Notes: generated from the letters alone by a model not told the origin. A stretch of DNA of 64,000 bases from an uncultured Flavihumibacter sp. (GCA_902168105.1 CABHOY010000019.1:62001-126000), one strand, 5' to 3'; positions 29,369-38,201 are shown, counted from the stretch's first letter. Numbers and translations: made by a program.

Positions 29369-29836
29369 ATGGATATCTTCGAAGCAGCCCGGACAAATAA
29401 TGTAACAGCATTGATCGATCTTCTTAAAGACGGACAGATAAATGAAAAGGACGCCAGAGGATCTACTCCCCTCATTCTAGCCACTTATTATAATAATACT
29501 GCAGCTGTATCCGCACTGTTACAGGCAGGGGCCGATACTGAAATACAGGATAGCATGGGCAATACGGCGCTTATGGGCGTTAGCTTTAAAGGCTATACAG
29601 CGTTAGCTGAGATGTTACTGAAAAATGGAGCCATAGCAGATGCTGAAAATGGTAACGGCGCCACAGCATTGACCTTTGCCGCTACATTCGGGCATAACGA
29701 GATTATCAATGTATTACTGCGTCATGGCGCCTCTCCCATCAAAAAAGACAGGTTTGGTAAAAACCCGATCGACTATGCATTACTCCAGGAGAATGCGACA
29801 GGATATGAGACCATGGTTGCGGCTATAAAACGCTGA
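29369..29836 (+). CDS. Ankyrin-repeat protein 1 of the peroxide locus
   Basis: 155 residues, no signal peptide, four ankyrin repeats (for example RGSTPLILATYYNNTAAVSA, GNTALMGVSFKGYTALAEML, GATALTFAATFGHNEIINVL). It is 40 bp upstream of oxyR in the same direction and has an OxyR-type box in its promoter. In Pseudomonas aeruginosa an ankyrin protein (AnkB) encoded with catalase KatB is needed for full catalase activity; a similar accessory role is inferred here. A paralogue lies at 36046. Confidence 0.85.
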   Translation: MDIFEAARTNNVTALIDLLKDGQINEKDARGSTPLILATYYNNTAAVSALLQAGADTEIQDSMGNTALMGVSFKGYTALAEMLLKNGAIADAENGNGATALTFAATFGHNEIINVLLRHGASPIKKDRFGKNPIDYALLQENATGYETMVAAIKR

Positions 29837-29876
29837 CCGCGGATATGTCTGTCTTTTCACAGGATAAAATTTTTGT

Positions 29877-30812
29877 ATGACAATAGTACAGTTCGAATAT
29901 ATAGTGGCAGTAGATACGTATCGCAGCTTTAACCTGGCTGCGAAAAATTGCTTTGTCACACAGCCTACGCTCAGTATGCAGATCCAGAAGCTGGAAGACT
30001 CACTGGGCGTAAAAATATTTAACAGGAGCAAATCGCCCGTCGTTCCGACTGAAATCGGGACGGAGATCATCATGCAGGCAAGAGTACTGTTAGCCGAATA
30101 TCAGAAGATCCAGGACCTGGTGACGGACAGGAATAAAGAGTTGACAGGAGAGCTGAAGATCGGTATTATCCCTACAGTAGCTCCCTATATCGTTCCCAAG
30201 ATCATCACACAATTCATCAGCAAATACCCGGCGGTTAAATTAATAGTCAGCGAACAGAATACGGAACAGATCACACAACAGCTGAAGCTTGGCGCTATAG
30301 ATTGCGGCATTGTATCCACACCGATACATGAACCGCAATTCACGGAAACACCATTGTTCTATGAGAACTTTGTGGCGTATGTTTCTGAAGATAGCGTACT
30401 TGCTAAGAAGAAAAAGCTAAAACCATCCGATATTAATATCGAAGAATTGTGGATACTGAACGATGGACACTGTATGCGCGACCAGGTGTTGAATCTATGT
30501 CAGCACCGTAAAACTACCAAAGGGTCACAACACTATGAGTACAATACAGGAAGCATTGAAACGCTTAAACGCATGGTAGATGAGAACAACGGCGCTACCA
30601 TCCTGCCGGAGCTGGCTTTGAATGACCTGACGGACAAACAACGTGAAAAGCTGAGGTACTTCCAGGCACCGGAACCAGCCCGCGAAATAGGACTGATCAC
30701 ACCTAAAAATTTCGTAAAACGCAAAATGATAGAAGCGTTGAAAACGGAGATCCTTGCCTCGGTACCACAAAAATTAAAAACAAAGAACAGGAAGGAACTG
30801 ATAGAAGCATAA
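29877..30812 (+). CDS. oxyR: LysR-type peroxide sensor OxyR
   Basis: 311 residues. N-terminal winged helix (residues 1-60, TQPTLSMQIQKLEDSLGVKI) and LysR substrate domain. The redox pair is at Cys199 and Cys208 in DGHCMRDQVLNLC, the same spacing and even the same numbering as in E. coli OxyR. Oxidation by H2O2 is expected to form a disulfide and switch on katA and the ankyrin genes. The last codons (30764-30809) are repeated at 34151-34196. The second copy reads on in frame for three more codons (VYK) before a stop, so the present C-terminus may have been shortened by the insertion behind it. Confidence 0.93.
   Translation: MTIVQFEYIVAVDTYRSFNLAAKNCFVTQPTLSMQIQKLEDSLGVKIFNRSKSPVVPTEIGTEIIMQARVLLAEYQKIQDLVTDRNKELTGELKIGIIPTVAPYIVPKIITQFISKYPAVKLIVSEQNTEQITQQLKLGAIDCGIVSTPIHEPQFTETPLFYENFVAYVSEDSVLAKKKKLKPSDINIEELWILNDGHCMRDQVLNLCQHRKTTKGSQHYEYNTGSIETLKRMVDENNGATILPELALNDLTDKQREKLRYFQAPEPAREIGLITPKNFVKRKMIEALKTEILASVPQKLKTKNRKELIEA
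30764..30809 (+). repeat. Left copy of 46-bp direct repeat (oxyR 3' end)
   Basis: 46 bp differing at two positions from 34151-34196. It encodes the C-terminal PQKLKTKNRKELIEA of OxyR. Both mismatches are synonymous. The two copies bracket about 3.34 kb of A+T-rich sequence, so this may be an attachment site or a recombination scar. Confidence 0.85.
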
Positions 30813-30825
30813 TAAAAAGGAAAGG

Positions 30826-31259
30826 CATATTCAATAACCTCTCTTAGGAGACTGCTTCCCGTACCTCTGTGCTGATGTAAGTAATTTAATTCGATAAACC
30901 ACAGGTAGGCCATCGGTTCTTTTAGTTGGATTAGTTTTGTTTTGATTCGCGTTTTAATGTTTTCGCAGTTCCCCAAACGGTTATCGCCCTGAAGATTAAT
31001 TTGATGTCAAGCCAAAACGCATAAAAAATCAAACCTCTTTAATTGAGGGTACAAAATCAATGCACATGCTTCATGGTTTTCAGTTAAACACATCCCCGAA
31101 CTCCATACATATATCAAATGAATATCCCATCAGCGCCTTTATTCGAAATAACTTCCGATTATCTTGGCGGACAATGTAACGGACACTTTTAATATCCGAA
31201 AAGGAGCTGGTCAAAATCGCCACTGCCAAGTCTCGTTTTTCATTACTTGCTTTAATCAT
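30826..31259 (-). pseudogene. GNAT N-acetyltransferase pseudogene
   Basis: The minus strand reads MIKASNEKRDLAVAILTSSF through GYSFDICMEFGDVF from 31259 to a frameshift/stop at 31080. In the next frame it continues ENHEACALILYPQLKRF, then an in-frame stop, then KEPMAYLWFIELNYLHQHRG and TGSSLLREVIEYAF, which hold the acetyl-CoA loop (HQHRGTGSSL) of GNAT enzymes. The end is lost where the sequence meets the oxyR 3' end. There is a frameshift, one stop and a C-terminal truncation. The 171 bp further upstream (31260-31430) hold nothing recognisable. Confidence 0.75.
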
Positions 31260-31430
31260 AGACGAATAATAATTGAGAAACTAATAAATTGTATTTATTA
31301 AGATGTTCCGCTGTAGTAGAAAATTAGGTTTAGGTCTATTTTCAATTAGTTTTTCTTCATACGTTACATTATTTGTATATAGCCGCTCAAGAAGCATATT
31401 GTCCTTTTTTACGTGAACGATCACAGGCTT

Positions 31431-32399
31431 TCAAAACTTCTGAAACGCAATGACCTGATTCTTGATCGGTTTAACAGTTCTTAAATAAGCATAGATAGCT
31501 GCAAGATCATTGGCCTTCATTCCAGCATACAAATACCATGGCATTGGGATTTGTGGATCGCCCGGGTTAAGTTTAGCCGCTTGCTTTTCTTTACCCTCAA
31601 AGCTTTTAAATCGTTGGATGAATATATCTTTACTCCATGATCCTATACCGGTTAACTTATCCGGTGTGATATTTGCAGAACGTATAACACCGCCTTGCTG
31701 TTTAAATTCCATTCCACCGCCAAACTCCGTTCCAGGGATTATATCCCCATGATACCTTTTACTATGACAATCTACACAAGCTGCTGCGTTAACAAGATAA
31801 GCGCCATACCTGATGGTATCCTTTTCCGATGGTAGCCTACCCAAATTGGCCTTATACGGTATGGTATTAATGATAAAATTGACCGGGAAGTCAATTTCTG
31901 ACGCCGGTATGTCTTTTTTAATTGCGGGAATTGAACGCAAATAGGCAATGATGCTATACACGTCCTCTTTATCCATTTGCCCTATATGACCCCAAGGCAT
32001 TAGTGGAAAGATGGCTTTGCCAAATTTATTTTCCCCGGTAGTTAGCGCCCTGAATATTTCGCCGTCTGTCCATCTGGCTAATTTATAAGGGGTTATGTTA
32101 GATGCGTAAAACTTGCCGGGAAGGCCCATCTGCTGATCAAACTTTTCCCCTCCGGCCCCAAAGCCGCCCACCACCGGGCCACCGTACAAACTTTCGTCTT
32201 TGGTGCTATGACAGTCCATACAAACAGAAACGTGGTTGGCTAAATACTCGCCGCGTTTTATTCGTTCTGCCGTGCGTTCTATTTTAATTTGAGGTGCTGC
32301 GCCTGTATCTGGTAATGCTACCTTTACATAAGTGCCAGCGGTAGCCACGACTAGCAACAGTGCAAATAGGATAAATCCAATTACTTTTACTGCTTTCAT
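31431..32399 (-). CDS. Dihaem cytochrome c
   Basis: 322 residues with an N-terminal membrane anchor or signal (residues 5-27). Two c-type haem motifs, CMDCH at 60-64 and CVDCH at 208-212, each followed by an ASNITP or SANITPDK block and a YLRSIPAI or YLRTVKPI helix, indicate two tandem cytochrome c domains. Such proteins are periplasmic electron carriers, often paired with alcohol or sugar dehydrogenases, none of which is nearby. Lies inside the A+T-rich insert at the oxyR end. Confidence 0.85.
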   Translation of the reverse strand: MKAVKVIGFILFALLLVVATAGTYVKVALPDTGAAPQIKIERTAERIKRGEYLANHVSVCMDCHSTKDESLYGGPVVGGFGAGGEKFDQQMGLPGKFYASNITPYKLARWTDGEIFRALTTGENKFGKAIFPLMPWGHIGQMDKEDVYSIIAYLRSIPAIKKDIPASEIDFPVNFIINTIPYKANLGRLPSEKDTIRYGAYLVNAAACVDCHSKRYHGDIIPGTEFGGGMEFKQQGGVIRSANITPDKLTGIGSWSKDIFIQRFKSFEGKEKQAAKLNPGDPQIPMPWYLYAGMKANDLAAIYAYLRTVKPIKNQVIAFQKF

Positions 32400-32563
32400 A
32401 CTATGCTTATTTTGTGCTTATATGTTTTAATGACATAAAAATTGGGTGCAAGCCTGTTGATGTTCTGCAATTTTTTAACTAATCAAGTCGTTTAGTTATG
32501 CAGTGTACCGCCCTTTGTAAGCTTATCACGGATAACACCATTTGTTTGAACCTCCCAACCATA

Positions 32564-33220
32564 TTAATTTTCAGAAATAGTTGGGCTTTTCAAATCGTAC
32601 TTATCGGATTTTACTAAATCGACCATAAATTTAGCTACACTTTGCCTGCTGATTTGTAAACTTGGTTTAGGGAAGTTGTTAAAACTCACCTTTAAAGTTT
32701 TTATCTTTTTAGAGTCATTTAAGGCGACAGGCCGTACAGCCGTCCAGTTTAAGCTTGAATTTGCTAACAATTTCTCTTCTAATTCGTGTTCGGAGTAGAC
32801 AAAGCGGAGCTTGGTATAGTTAATTAACCATCTAAGCCAAAAAGGAATCTCCTTTTTGGTTTCTCCGACACCCCATGCAGAGACTGTAACTAAGCGTTTT
32901 AGGTTGTGTTGATCCGCTTCGGCTATCACATTTTTTATGCTTTCAGATATGAAATTTGGGGGAGTTATTAATTTAGACCAGGGAGCATCTGAGGCTCTGA
33001 CAATACCCAAAGCACTTATTATTAGGTCACACCCTTGCATTGCAGCCGCTAAATCTGCTCGACTGGTAGGTGTTCCCTGATATACTTTGATTGATTTTGA
33101 ACTAAAGGATATTTTGTTTTTATCTCGCACCAAAACATTTAAATCATAGCCTTGCTTTAGAGCCTCTTCGACGATAAGGCGACCAGTTCTACCAGTAGCC
33201 CCTAAAATGAGTATTTTCAT
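32564..33220 (-). CDS. NmrA-like NAD(P)-binding protein
   Basis: 218 residues, a single Rossmann domain with the nucleotide loop ILGATGRTGRLIVEEAL at the start, a DLIISALG strand and a VSAWGVGETK region. This is the atypical SDR/NmrA group with NAD(P)H-binding (PF13460). Substrate unknown. It is followed by the cytochrome gene and lies behind an SDR pseudogene and a divergent HxlR regulator; such regulators often control oxidoreductases of this kind. Confidence 0.8.
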   Translation of the reverse strand: MKILILGATGRTGRLIVEEALKQGYDLNVLVRDKNKISFSSKSIKVYQGTPTSRADLAAAMQGCDLIISALGIVRASDAPWSKLITPPNFISESIKNVIAEADQHNLKRLVTVSAWGVGETKKEIPFWLRWLINYTKLRFVYSEHELEEKLLANSSLNWTAVRPVALNDSKKIKTLKVSFNNFPKPSLQISRQSVAKFMVDLVKSDKYDLKSPTISEN

Positions 33221-33297
33221 AGTCTTTATTTTACTTGTTTGTTAATCCATTTATTGAACACAAACCATTTTTATCTTTTTTAATTTTTGAGTGCCTG

Positions 33298-33544
33298 TTA
33301 TAAAACTTTATAGATCTGACCGGTTTGTCCGCCCAAAATGCTTTTGACATAAGCCCGCGTAACCCGGCTCATCGTAACCGGAACGTGTCTAGGGAAATAT
33401 GAAAAACAGGCTGCAGATTCTTCAACTATGTCAGGACCGACCGCATTGATACGCACTCCATTTTCCAACTCTATTACTGCCCCTTTTTCAAGCCATTGAG
33501 TGTTTTCCAATGGTAGCTGTGACACCTATAATTAATATTTTCAC
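33298..33544 (-). pseudogene. Short-chain dehydrogenase pseudogene with internal deletion
   Basis: From a GTG at 33544 the minus strand reads VKILIIGVTATIGKHS, the N-terminal Rossmann strand and loop of an SDR, and then hits a stop. In another frame the C-terminal part of the same family follows directly: ENGVRINAVGPDIVEESAAC and VTRAYVKSILGGQTGQIYKV. About 130 middle codons, including the YxxxK catalytic site, are missing. The head-to-tail order shows a deletion and frameshift inside one gene rather than two separate fragments. Confidence 0.75.
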
Positions 33545-33578
33545 TTTCTCTTTTTTAACAAAATTGATTCAAAACTTT

Positions 33579-33618
33579 ACATTTGTCAAGTAATGGCACA
33601 TTTGTCAAGTATTGACAA
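33579..33618. promoter_or_regulatory. Candidate HxlR operator
   Basis: ACATTTGTCAAGTA occurs twice (33579-33592 and 33598-33611), 19 bp apart. The second copy extends into the palindrome TTGTCA-AGTAT-TGACAA (33602-33618). It lies in the divergent promoter between the SDR pseudogene and the HxlR gene, where such a regulator would be expected to bind. Confidence 0.55.
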
Positions 33619-33644
33619 TAAAGACACTAATACACATTATCAGT

Positions 33645-33980
33645 ATGTTAGCAGAAAAAATAATTCAAAAAAAAGCAGAGCCGGATTGTGATTGCTCAAT
33701 AATAAATTCAATCAATATCATAAGCGGAAAGTGGAAACCCGTTATTATCTGGATGTTATTATCAGGTCCCAGGCGATTTGGTGAACTTCATAAAGGAATT
33801 CAAGGTATTGCACTAAAGGTATTATCCAGACATTTAAAAGAACTGGAGGCTGACGGTATCATTAATCGAAAGGTATATGCCGAAGTACCGCCAAAGGTGG
33901 AGTATACACTCACTGAAAAGGGGACGTCGCTCAACGACGTGATGCAGTTATTAGCAGAATGGGGTAAAAAGAATACGTAG
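33645..33980 (+). CDS. HxlR-family transcriptional regulator
   Basis: 111 residues from the ATG at 33645; a TTG start at 33612 would place the operator repeat inside the gene. Winged helix-turn-helix with IISGKWKPVIIWMLLSGPRR, FGELHKGIQGIALKVLSRHL and EYTLTEKG, all diagnostic for HxlR/MarR-like dimeric regulators. A CDC motif at residues 15-17 may be redox-active, as in some HxlR members such as YodB and QorR, which sense quinones or electrophiles through an N-terminal cysteine. It is divergent from the SDR pseudogene. Confidence 0.88.
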   Translation: MLAEKIIQKKAEPDCDCSIINSINIISGKWKPVIIWMLLSGPRRFGELHKGIQGIALKVLSRHLKELEADGIINRKVYAEVPPKVEYTLTEKGTSLNDVMQLLAEWGKKNT

Positions 33981-34150
33981 CAGAATAAGACATTTTAGTA
34001 TACAAATACGACAGCGCCAAAAAGCAACTTAAAACTTGGAGGAATATCGAACACAAAAAAGCACCTTGAAATAACTTTGTTATTTTGACGTTGTCCGTTT
34101 TTTGTTGTGCTAAACAAATATTTGTTAATAAATAATATAATATCCACATC

Positions 34151-34196
34151 ACCACAAAAATTAAAAACAAAGAACAGAAAAGAACTGATAGAAGCA
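34151..34196 (+). repeat. Right copy of 46-bp direct repeat (oxyR 3' end)
   Basis: Second copy of the oxyR end. It keeps the codon frame and runs on as VYK and TAA, directly in front of the terminator shared with katA. This is probably the original end of oxyR, before the 3.3-kb insert arrived. Confidence 0.85.
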
Positions 34197-34215
34197 GTAT
34201 ACAAATAAAATAAAA

Positions 34216-34233
34216 GCCCGGCGGTCACCGGGC
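34216..34233. terminator. Terminator hairpin behind katA
   Basis: GCCCGG / CCGGGC stem with a 6-nt loop, flanked by AAAA on the left and CTTTTCCTTTT on the right. It lies 60 bp behind the katA stop and 20 bp after the repeated oxyR end, so it fits a two-way terminator between oxyR and katA. Confidence 0.7.
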
Positions 34234-34293
34234 CTTTTCCTTTTCGCTTATCCTATATATTCTGTTCCTCGCGGCACTACATCCTGAAAGACA

Positions 34294-35814
34294 CTACTTC
34301 TTCACGTTCTTCAATCCCTCTTCTATACGGCGTCCATACTCCTCATCACATTTATAGAAATGCTCAACCATTGTCTGTTGTATCGCAGGCGTAGCGGCTA
34401 CCAGTGTACCCACCATATTGCTGATCAGATCAGCACGTTCCCATTCTGCAAATGACCTGTAAAGCTCTCCCGCCTGTTTATAATTGTTCGTACGATCAAT
34501 GCTCTGACGCACTACTTTCGCTGCAGCATAAGTCGGCTCATAAACCACTTCTGTTTCTGGTACCTCCACCAGTCCATTCAGACTGGAAGGTTCGTAATTT
34601 ACATGTGGATTAGCTCCTGCAGGAACATCTACCTTATAGGTCATATTACCATCCCGCTGATTAGTGCCTACATGTTTCTTTGGAGCGTTAATAGGCAACT
34701 GCAGATAGTTAGTTCCTACGCGGTAACGTTGTGTATCTGAATAAGAGAAGGTACGGCCGATCAGCATTTTGTCATCTGAAAATTCAAGACCATCTACCAA
34801 TACTCCCGGGCCAAATGCTGACTGCTCCACTTCTGCGAAATAATTCTCAGGATTCCGGTTCAAGGTCATCTTACCCACAGGTAACCAGGGGAATTGTTCC
34901 TTCGGCCAGATCTTGGTATCATCTAAAGGATCGAAGTCCAGTTCAGGATGTTCGTCGTCGCTCATGATCTGCACGAACAGTTCCCACTGCGGATAATTAC
35001 CGGCTTCAATCGCCTCATACAGGTCTTGTGTAGCATGGTTGAAATTCACCGCCTGAATTTCCTGCGCTTCCTGTTGCGTCAGATTCTTAACACCTGCTAC
35101 CGGCTCCCAATGATATTTAACCAGAACAGCTTCACCTGCCTTATTCACCCATTTGTAAGTATTCACACCCGATCCCTGCATCTGACGATAGTTTGCCGGT
35201 ACACCCCATGGAGAGAATACCCAGGTGATCATATGCATCACCTCAGGAGAATTACTGAAGAAATCCGTTACACGCCCGCCGTCCTGGCGATTGTAGATCG
35301 GATCCGGCTTTAGCGCATGAATGAAGTCGGGGAATTTAATAGCATCACGGATAAAGAATACCTTCAGGTTGTTACCTACAAGGTCCCATATGCCGTCCTC
35401 TGTGTAGAACTTCACTGCGAAGCCCCTCGGGTCTCTCAATGTTTCAGGAGAATGTCCTCCATGGATCACTGTGGAGAAACGAACAAACAATGGTGTCTGT
35501 TTTCCTTTTTCCTGGAACAATTTTGCCCGTGTATACTTCGATGCAGGATCATTCCCTACGGTGCCATAAGCTTCAAATACACCATGTGCACCCGTGCCAC
35601 GTGCATGCACTACTCTTTCAGGCACACGCTCGCGATCGAAGTGAGCTATCTTCTCGAGGAACTGGTAGTTCTCCATCACAGCCGGTCCACGGTTACCTAA
35701 AGTACGCATGCTCTGGTTGTTGTGTACCGGATGTCCCTGGCGTGTGGTTAAATGATGATTCTCCTGGTTCGCTCCCTCCTGCCCATTCTGCATTGTATTC
35801 AGATCTTGACTCAT
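34294..35814 (-). CDS. katA: Monofunctional haem catalase
   Basis: 506 residues from the ATG at 35814; the frame upstream shows no catalase similarity. The active-site region [20 protein letters not shown] holds the catalytic His; the haem-ligand signature is [20 protein letters not shown], with the Tyr ligand in the first half. Length and the NADPH-binding type match small-subunit (clade 3) catalases. It decomposes H2O2 in the cytoplasm. Its promoter region holds one ATAG-N7-CTAT box, and a second longer box is shared with the divergent ankyrin gene. Confidence 0.95.
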   Translation of the reverse strand: MSQDLNTMQNGQEGANQENHHLTTRQGHPVHNNQSMRTLGNRGPAVMENYQFLEKIAHFDRERVPERVVHARGTGAHGVFEAYGTVGNDPASKYTRAKLFQEKGKQTPLFVRFSTVIHGGHSPETLRDPRGFAVKFYTEDGIWDLVGNNLKVFFIRDAIKFPDFIHALKPDPIYNRQDGGRVTDFFSNSPEVMHMITWVFSPWGVPANYRQMQGSGVNTYKWVNKAGEAVLVKYHWEPVAGVKNLTQQEAQEIQAVNFNHATQDLYEAIEAGNYPQWELFVQIMSDDEHPELDFDPLDDTKIWPKEQFPWLPVGKMTLNRNPENYFAEVEQSAFGPGVLVDGLEFSDDKMLIGRTFSYSDTQRYRVGTNYLQLPINAPKKHVGTNQRDGNMTYKVDVPAGANPHVNYEPSSLNGLVEVPETEVVYEPTYAAAKVVRQSIDRTNNYKQAGELYRSFAEWERADLISNMVGTLVAATPAIQQTMVEHFYKCDEEYGRRIEEGLKNVKK

Positions 35815-35901
35815 AAGGCGTAATTTTTTTGTTTGGTTTATGGTTACAAAAGTATTCTTGTGCTCATCATGAGAAAAGAGAATAAAGAAATAAAATGGCT
35901 T

Positions 35902-35982
35902 ATAGATTACCTCTATCAAAAAACGGATCGACATTGTTCAAATCTATAGACAAAATCTATCAGCCATGATATTATTCTATTC
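35902..35982. promoter_or_regulatory. Candidate OxyR boxes between katA and ankyrin 2
   Basis: Two sites: ATAG-N7-CTAT at 35902-35916, closer to katA, and ATAG-N7-CTAT-N7-GATA-N7-ATTC at 35946-35982, closer to the ankyrin gene. The second is almost identical to the box in front of the ankyrin-oxyR unit. Together they suggest divergent control by OxyR. Confidence 0.65.
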
Positions 35983-36045
35983 AGTATTATCAACTGAACA
36001 TAATAAATGATATTGCACATCATTTACCATTTAAACATCACAACC

Positions 36046-36519
36046 ATGGAACTCGACATATTCGAAGCAGCCAGGACAAACGACGTTTTTGTTCTGAAAG
36101 AACTGGTAGCAAAGGGACAACTCAATGCGAGAGATGGCAGAGGTTCAACACCACTGATCATTGCTGCCTATTATGATCATATAGAGGCCGTAGCATTCTT
36201 ACTTAAAGCAGGAGCAAAAACAGAACTGAAAGACAACCTGGGACATACCGCTTTGATGGGCGCCAGCTTCAAGGGGCATACGAACATAGTAAAACTGTTA
36301 TTGAAAAAAGGGGCTGCCGTCGGCACAGAAACAGATCATGGTGCAACTGCGCTTACTTATGCAGCCACCTTTGGACGCAACGATGTAATTGACATCTTGC
36401 TCGATAATGGCGCCAGCCCACTCAAGAAAAAGATCATGGCGAGGATCAGGCTGATTGCGGGTCTGTTTAGCAGAATGCTTTCTCCTGTGAAGAAAAGGGA
36501 AATAGCAATAAATGATTAA
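36046..36519 (+). CDS. Ankyrin-repeat protein 2, beside catalase
   Basis: 157 residues from the ATG at 36046, chosen because the paralogue starts at the same DIFEAARTN motif. Ankyrin repeats as in the copy at 29369 (GRGSTPLIIAAYYDHIEAVA, GHTALMGASFKGHTNIVKLL, GATALTYAATFGRNDVIDIL). The C-terminal 30 residues (IMARIRLIAGLFSRML) do not match the paralogue, and another frame gives a closer KKDHGED tail, so a frameshift in the A5 run near 36426 is possible. Transcribed divergently from katA. Confidence 0.8.
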   Translation: MELDIFEAARTNDVFVLKELVAKGQLNARDGRGSTPLIIAAYYDHIEAVAFLLKAGAKTELKDNLGHTALMGASFKGHTNIVKLLLKKGAAVGTETDHGATALTYAATFGRNDVIDILLDNGASPLKKKIMARIRLIAGLFSRMLSPVKKREIAIND

Positions 36520-36524
36520 CAGGC

Positions 36525-38201
36525 CTATCTGGTCTTTTCAAAGTAGAGATGCGTCGTTCCGCCAATGTTTAATTCAAAGCCTTTGATCTTTTTATTAGCA
36601 TCTCTTAGTATCAGCATATGGTACATTAGCGGGTATGGGCTTTCCATATGATCGGTGCCTGTCAGGGTAATCTTTCCGGGATCCTGTTTATGCGCATTTA
36701 AAAATAGCTGGTGATCTTTTAAAGTGATATGATAGTTACAATCCAGTTCCCGGCTATAATAGGTTCCTACATAGTTTTTTAGCTGTGCATCACTCATGGA
36801 AGGCACCTCATGTACTTTTACCATATGAATGGGCTCTCCGGGAGATACGGGTGTAATAAGGTCCAGGCTTTCGGATCCCCTGTTAAATGCATATTCTACA
36901 CGCATATTCCGGAACAATGAAAATGTATCTTTTGTCTTTCTTACCATCAGGTCATTGCCATTCATCCACAGGCGTCCATCCCGCACAGTAAACCTTACCT
37001 GATAACTATCTTCGGCGTAGTAAATGCCAGTCAATGCCTTCGCAGCAATTGTATCTTCTAGCACGGCATCAGCAGAATCTTTCTTTACCAGGGTGTTTGT
37101 CTGGTTAATATCAGTAGTGAAGACTTCGGGTATAAAAAGTGCTGCCAATTGTTCCACCCTTCCATATATCTCACTGTTGCCTGCATTGGAGAAAATAATA
37201 AACCCGGTTTTCACATCCGGATATATAGTAATAACTGTCCGGTAGCCAGCCAGTCCGCCGTTATGTATGATCCTCCTGTTTCCCCTGTCTTTATCTACAG
37301 CAACTCCTAAAGCATAGCTGATCTCCCGGCCTGATCTGAGTTTCCCTTTTTCGGTCAGTTGTTCAATATCTTTACTGTCCCCTGCTTTAGGTGCATAAAA
37401 ATTCATGATCCAATGCGACATATCAACAACATTGGTGAATAAACCACCATCTCCCAATGTATATACATTCTGATAACTATTCGCCAAACGTCCTGCGTCA
37501 TCATTACCATATGAAGCAGCCCTTCCTTTGATCATTTCCCTCGGGTTATCCACAAAACGGGTACTGGTCATTGACAACGGCCTGAATATCGCTGAATCTG
37601 CAAATGTTGTAAGGGGACGCCCACTTACTGCTTTAACAATTTCAGACAATAACACATAATTCGAATTGGAATAAGCATATTTTGTACCCGGATCAAAATT
37701 CAGTGAACGCTGGTCCTTCAGTATGTTTAATGCAATTTCCTGCGTAAGCATTCCGTCCATAGGTAAGCCCCCTATAATGGCCATATGGATATCATCCCGT
37801 ATTCCACTGGTATGGTTCAATAAGTTCCTCACTGTTATTTTCTTCCCAAAATCAGGCATCCAGGGGAGATACGTATGAATATCTTCATCCAGTTTCACCT
37901 TTCCCTGTCTTGCCAGCAACACAATACTATAACCTGCAAATTGCTTGGAAACAGAGCACATGTAGTATATACTCTGTGGAGTGTTCATAACACTGTCTTC
38001 CACATTGGCCAGGCCAAATCCTTTTGAATAGATCAGTGAATCATTCCGAACAATGCCTATCACACATCCTGGCGCATCTGGTTTATTCCATTTCTCAAAA
38101 AGCGCATTTACCTTTTTGATAGTGGAATCAGGTATTGACTGAGCATATACGTTACTTATTGAAAAGGCGGTCAATAGTAAAAAGGCTGACAATAGTCTCA
38201 T
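36525..38201 (-). CDS. Secreted serine hydrolase, class C beta-lactamase fold
   Basis: 558 residues from the ATG at 38201, which starts a signal peptide (MRLLSAFLLLTAFSISNVYA); 104 further codons upstream lack similarity. Beta-lactamase/D-alanyl-D-alanine peptidase domain (about 30-350) with the nucleophile motif SVSK, the Y-x-N motif YSNSNY, and HNGG as the KTG-box equivalent. The C-terminal ~150 residues look like a lipocalin-like DUF3471 domain (YVGTYYSRELDCNYHITLKD). Such proteins cleave peptides or esters in the periplasm; the substrate is unknown. Not a resistance enzyme by itself. Confidence 0.85.
   Translation of the reverse strand: MRLLSAFLLLTAFSISNVYAQSIPDSTIKKVNALFEKWNKPDAPGCVIGIVRNDSLIYSKGFGLANVEDSVMNTPQSIYYMCSVSKQFAGYSIVLLARQGKVKLDEDIHTYLPWMPDFGKKITVRNLLNHTSGIRDDIHMAIIGGLPMDGMLTQEIALNILKDQRSLNFDPGTKYAYSNSNYVLLSEIVKAVSGRPLTTFADSAIFRPLSMTSTRFVDNPREMIKGRAASYGNDDAGRLANSYQNVYTLGDGGLFTNVVDMSHWIMNFYAPKAGDSKDIEQLTEKGKLRSGREISYALGVAVDKDRGNRRIIHNGGLAGYRTVITIYPDVKTGFIIFSNAGNSEIYGRVEQLAALFIPEVFTTDINQTNTLVKKDSADAVLEDTIAAKALTGIYYAEDSYQVRFTVRDGRLWMNGNDLMVRKTKDTFSLFRNMRVEYAFNRGSESLDLITPVSPGEPIHMVKVHEVPSMSDAQLKNYVGTYYSRELDCNYHITLKDHQLFLNAHKQDPGKITLTGTDHMESPYPLMYHMLILRDANKKIKGFELNIGGTTHLYFEKTR

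Noticed and set aside
30533-30976. Minus-strand 147-codon frame
   Set aside because: Its first ~50 codons are the GNAT pseudogene and the rest is antisense to oxyR; it is a chance fusion over the insert boundary.
36525-38201. Beta-lactamase resistance gene
   Set aside because: The fold is shared, but the lipocalin-like C-terminus and long length point to a general serine hydrolase/peptidase; there is no evidence for antibiotic hydrolysis.
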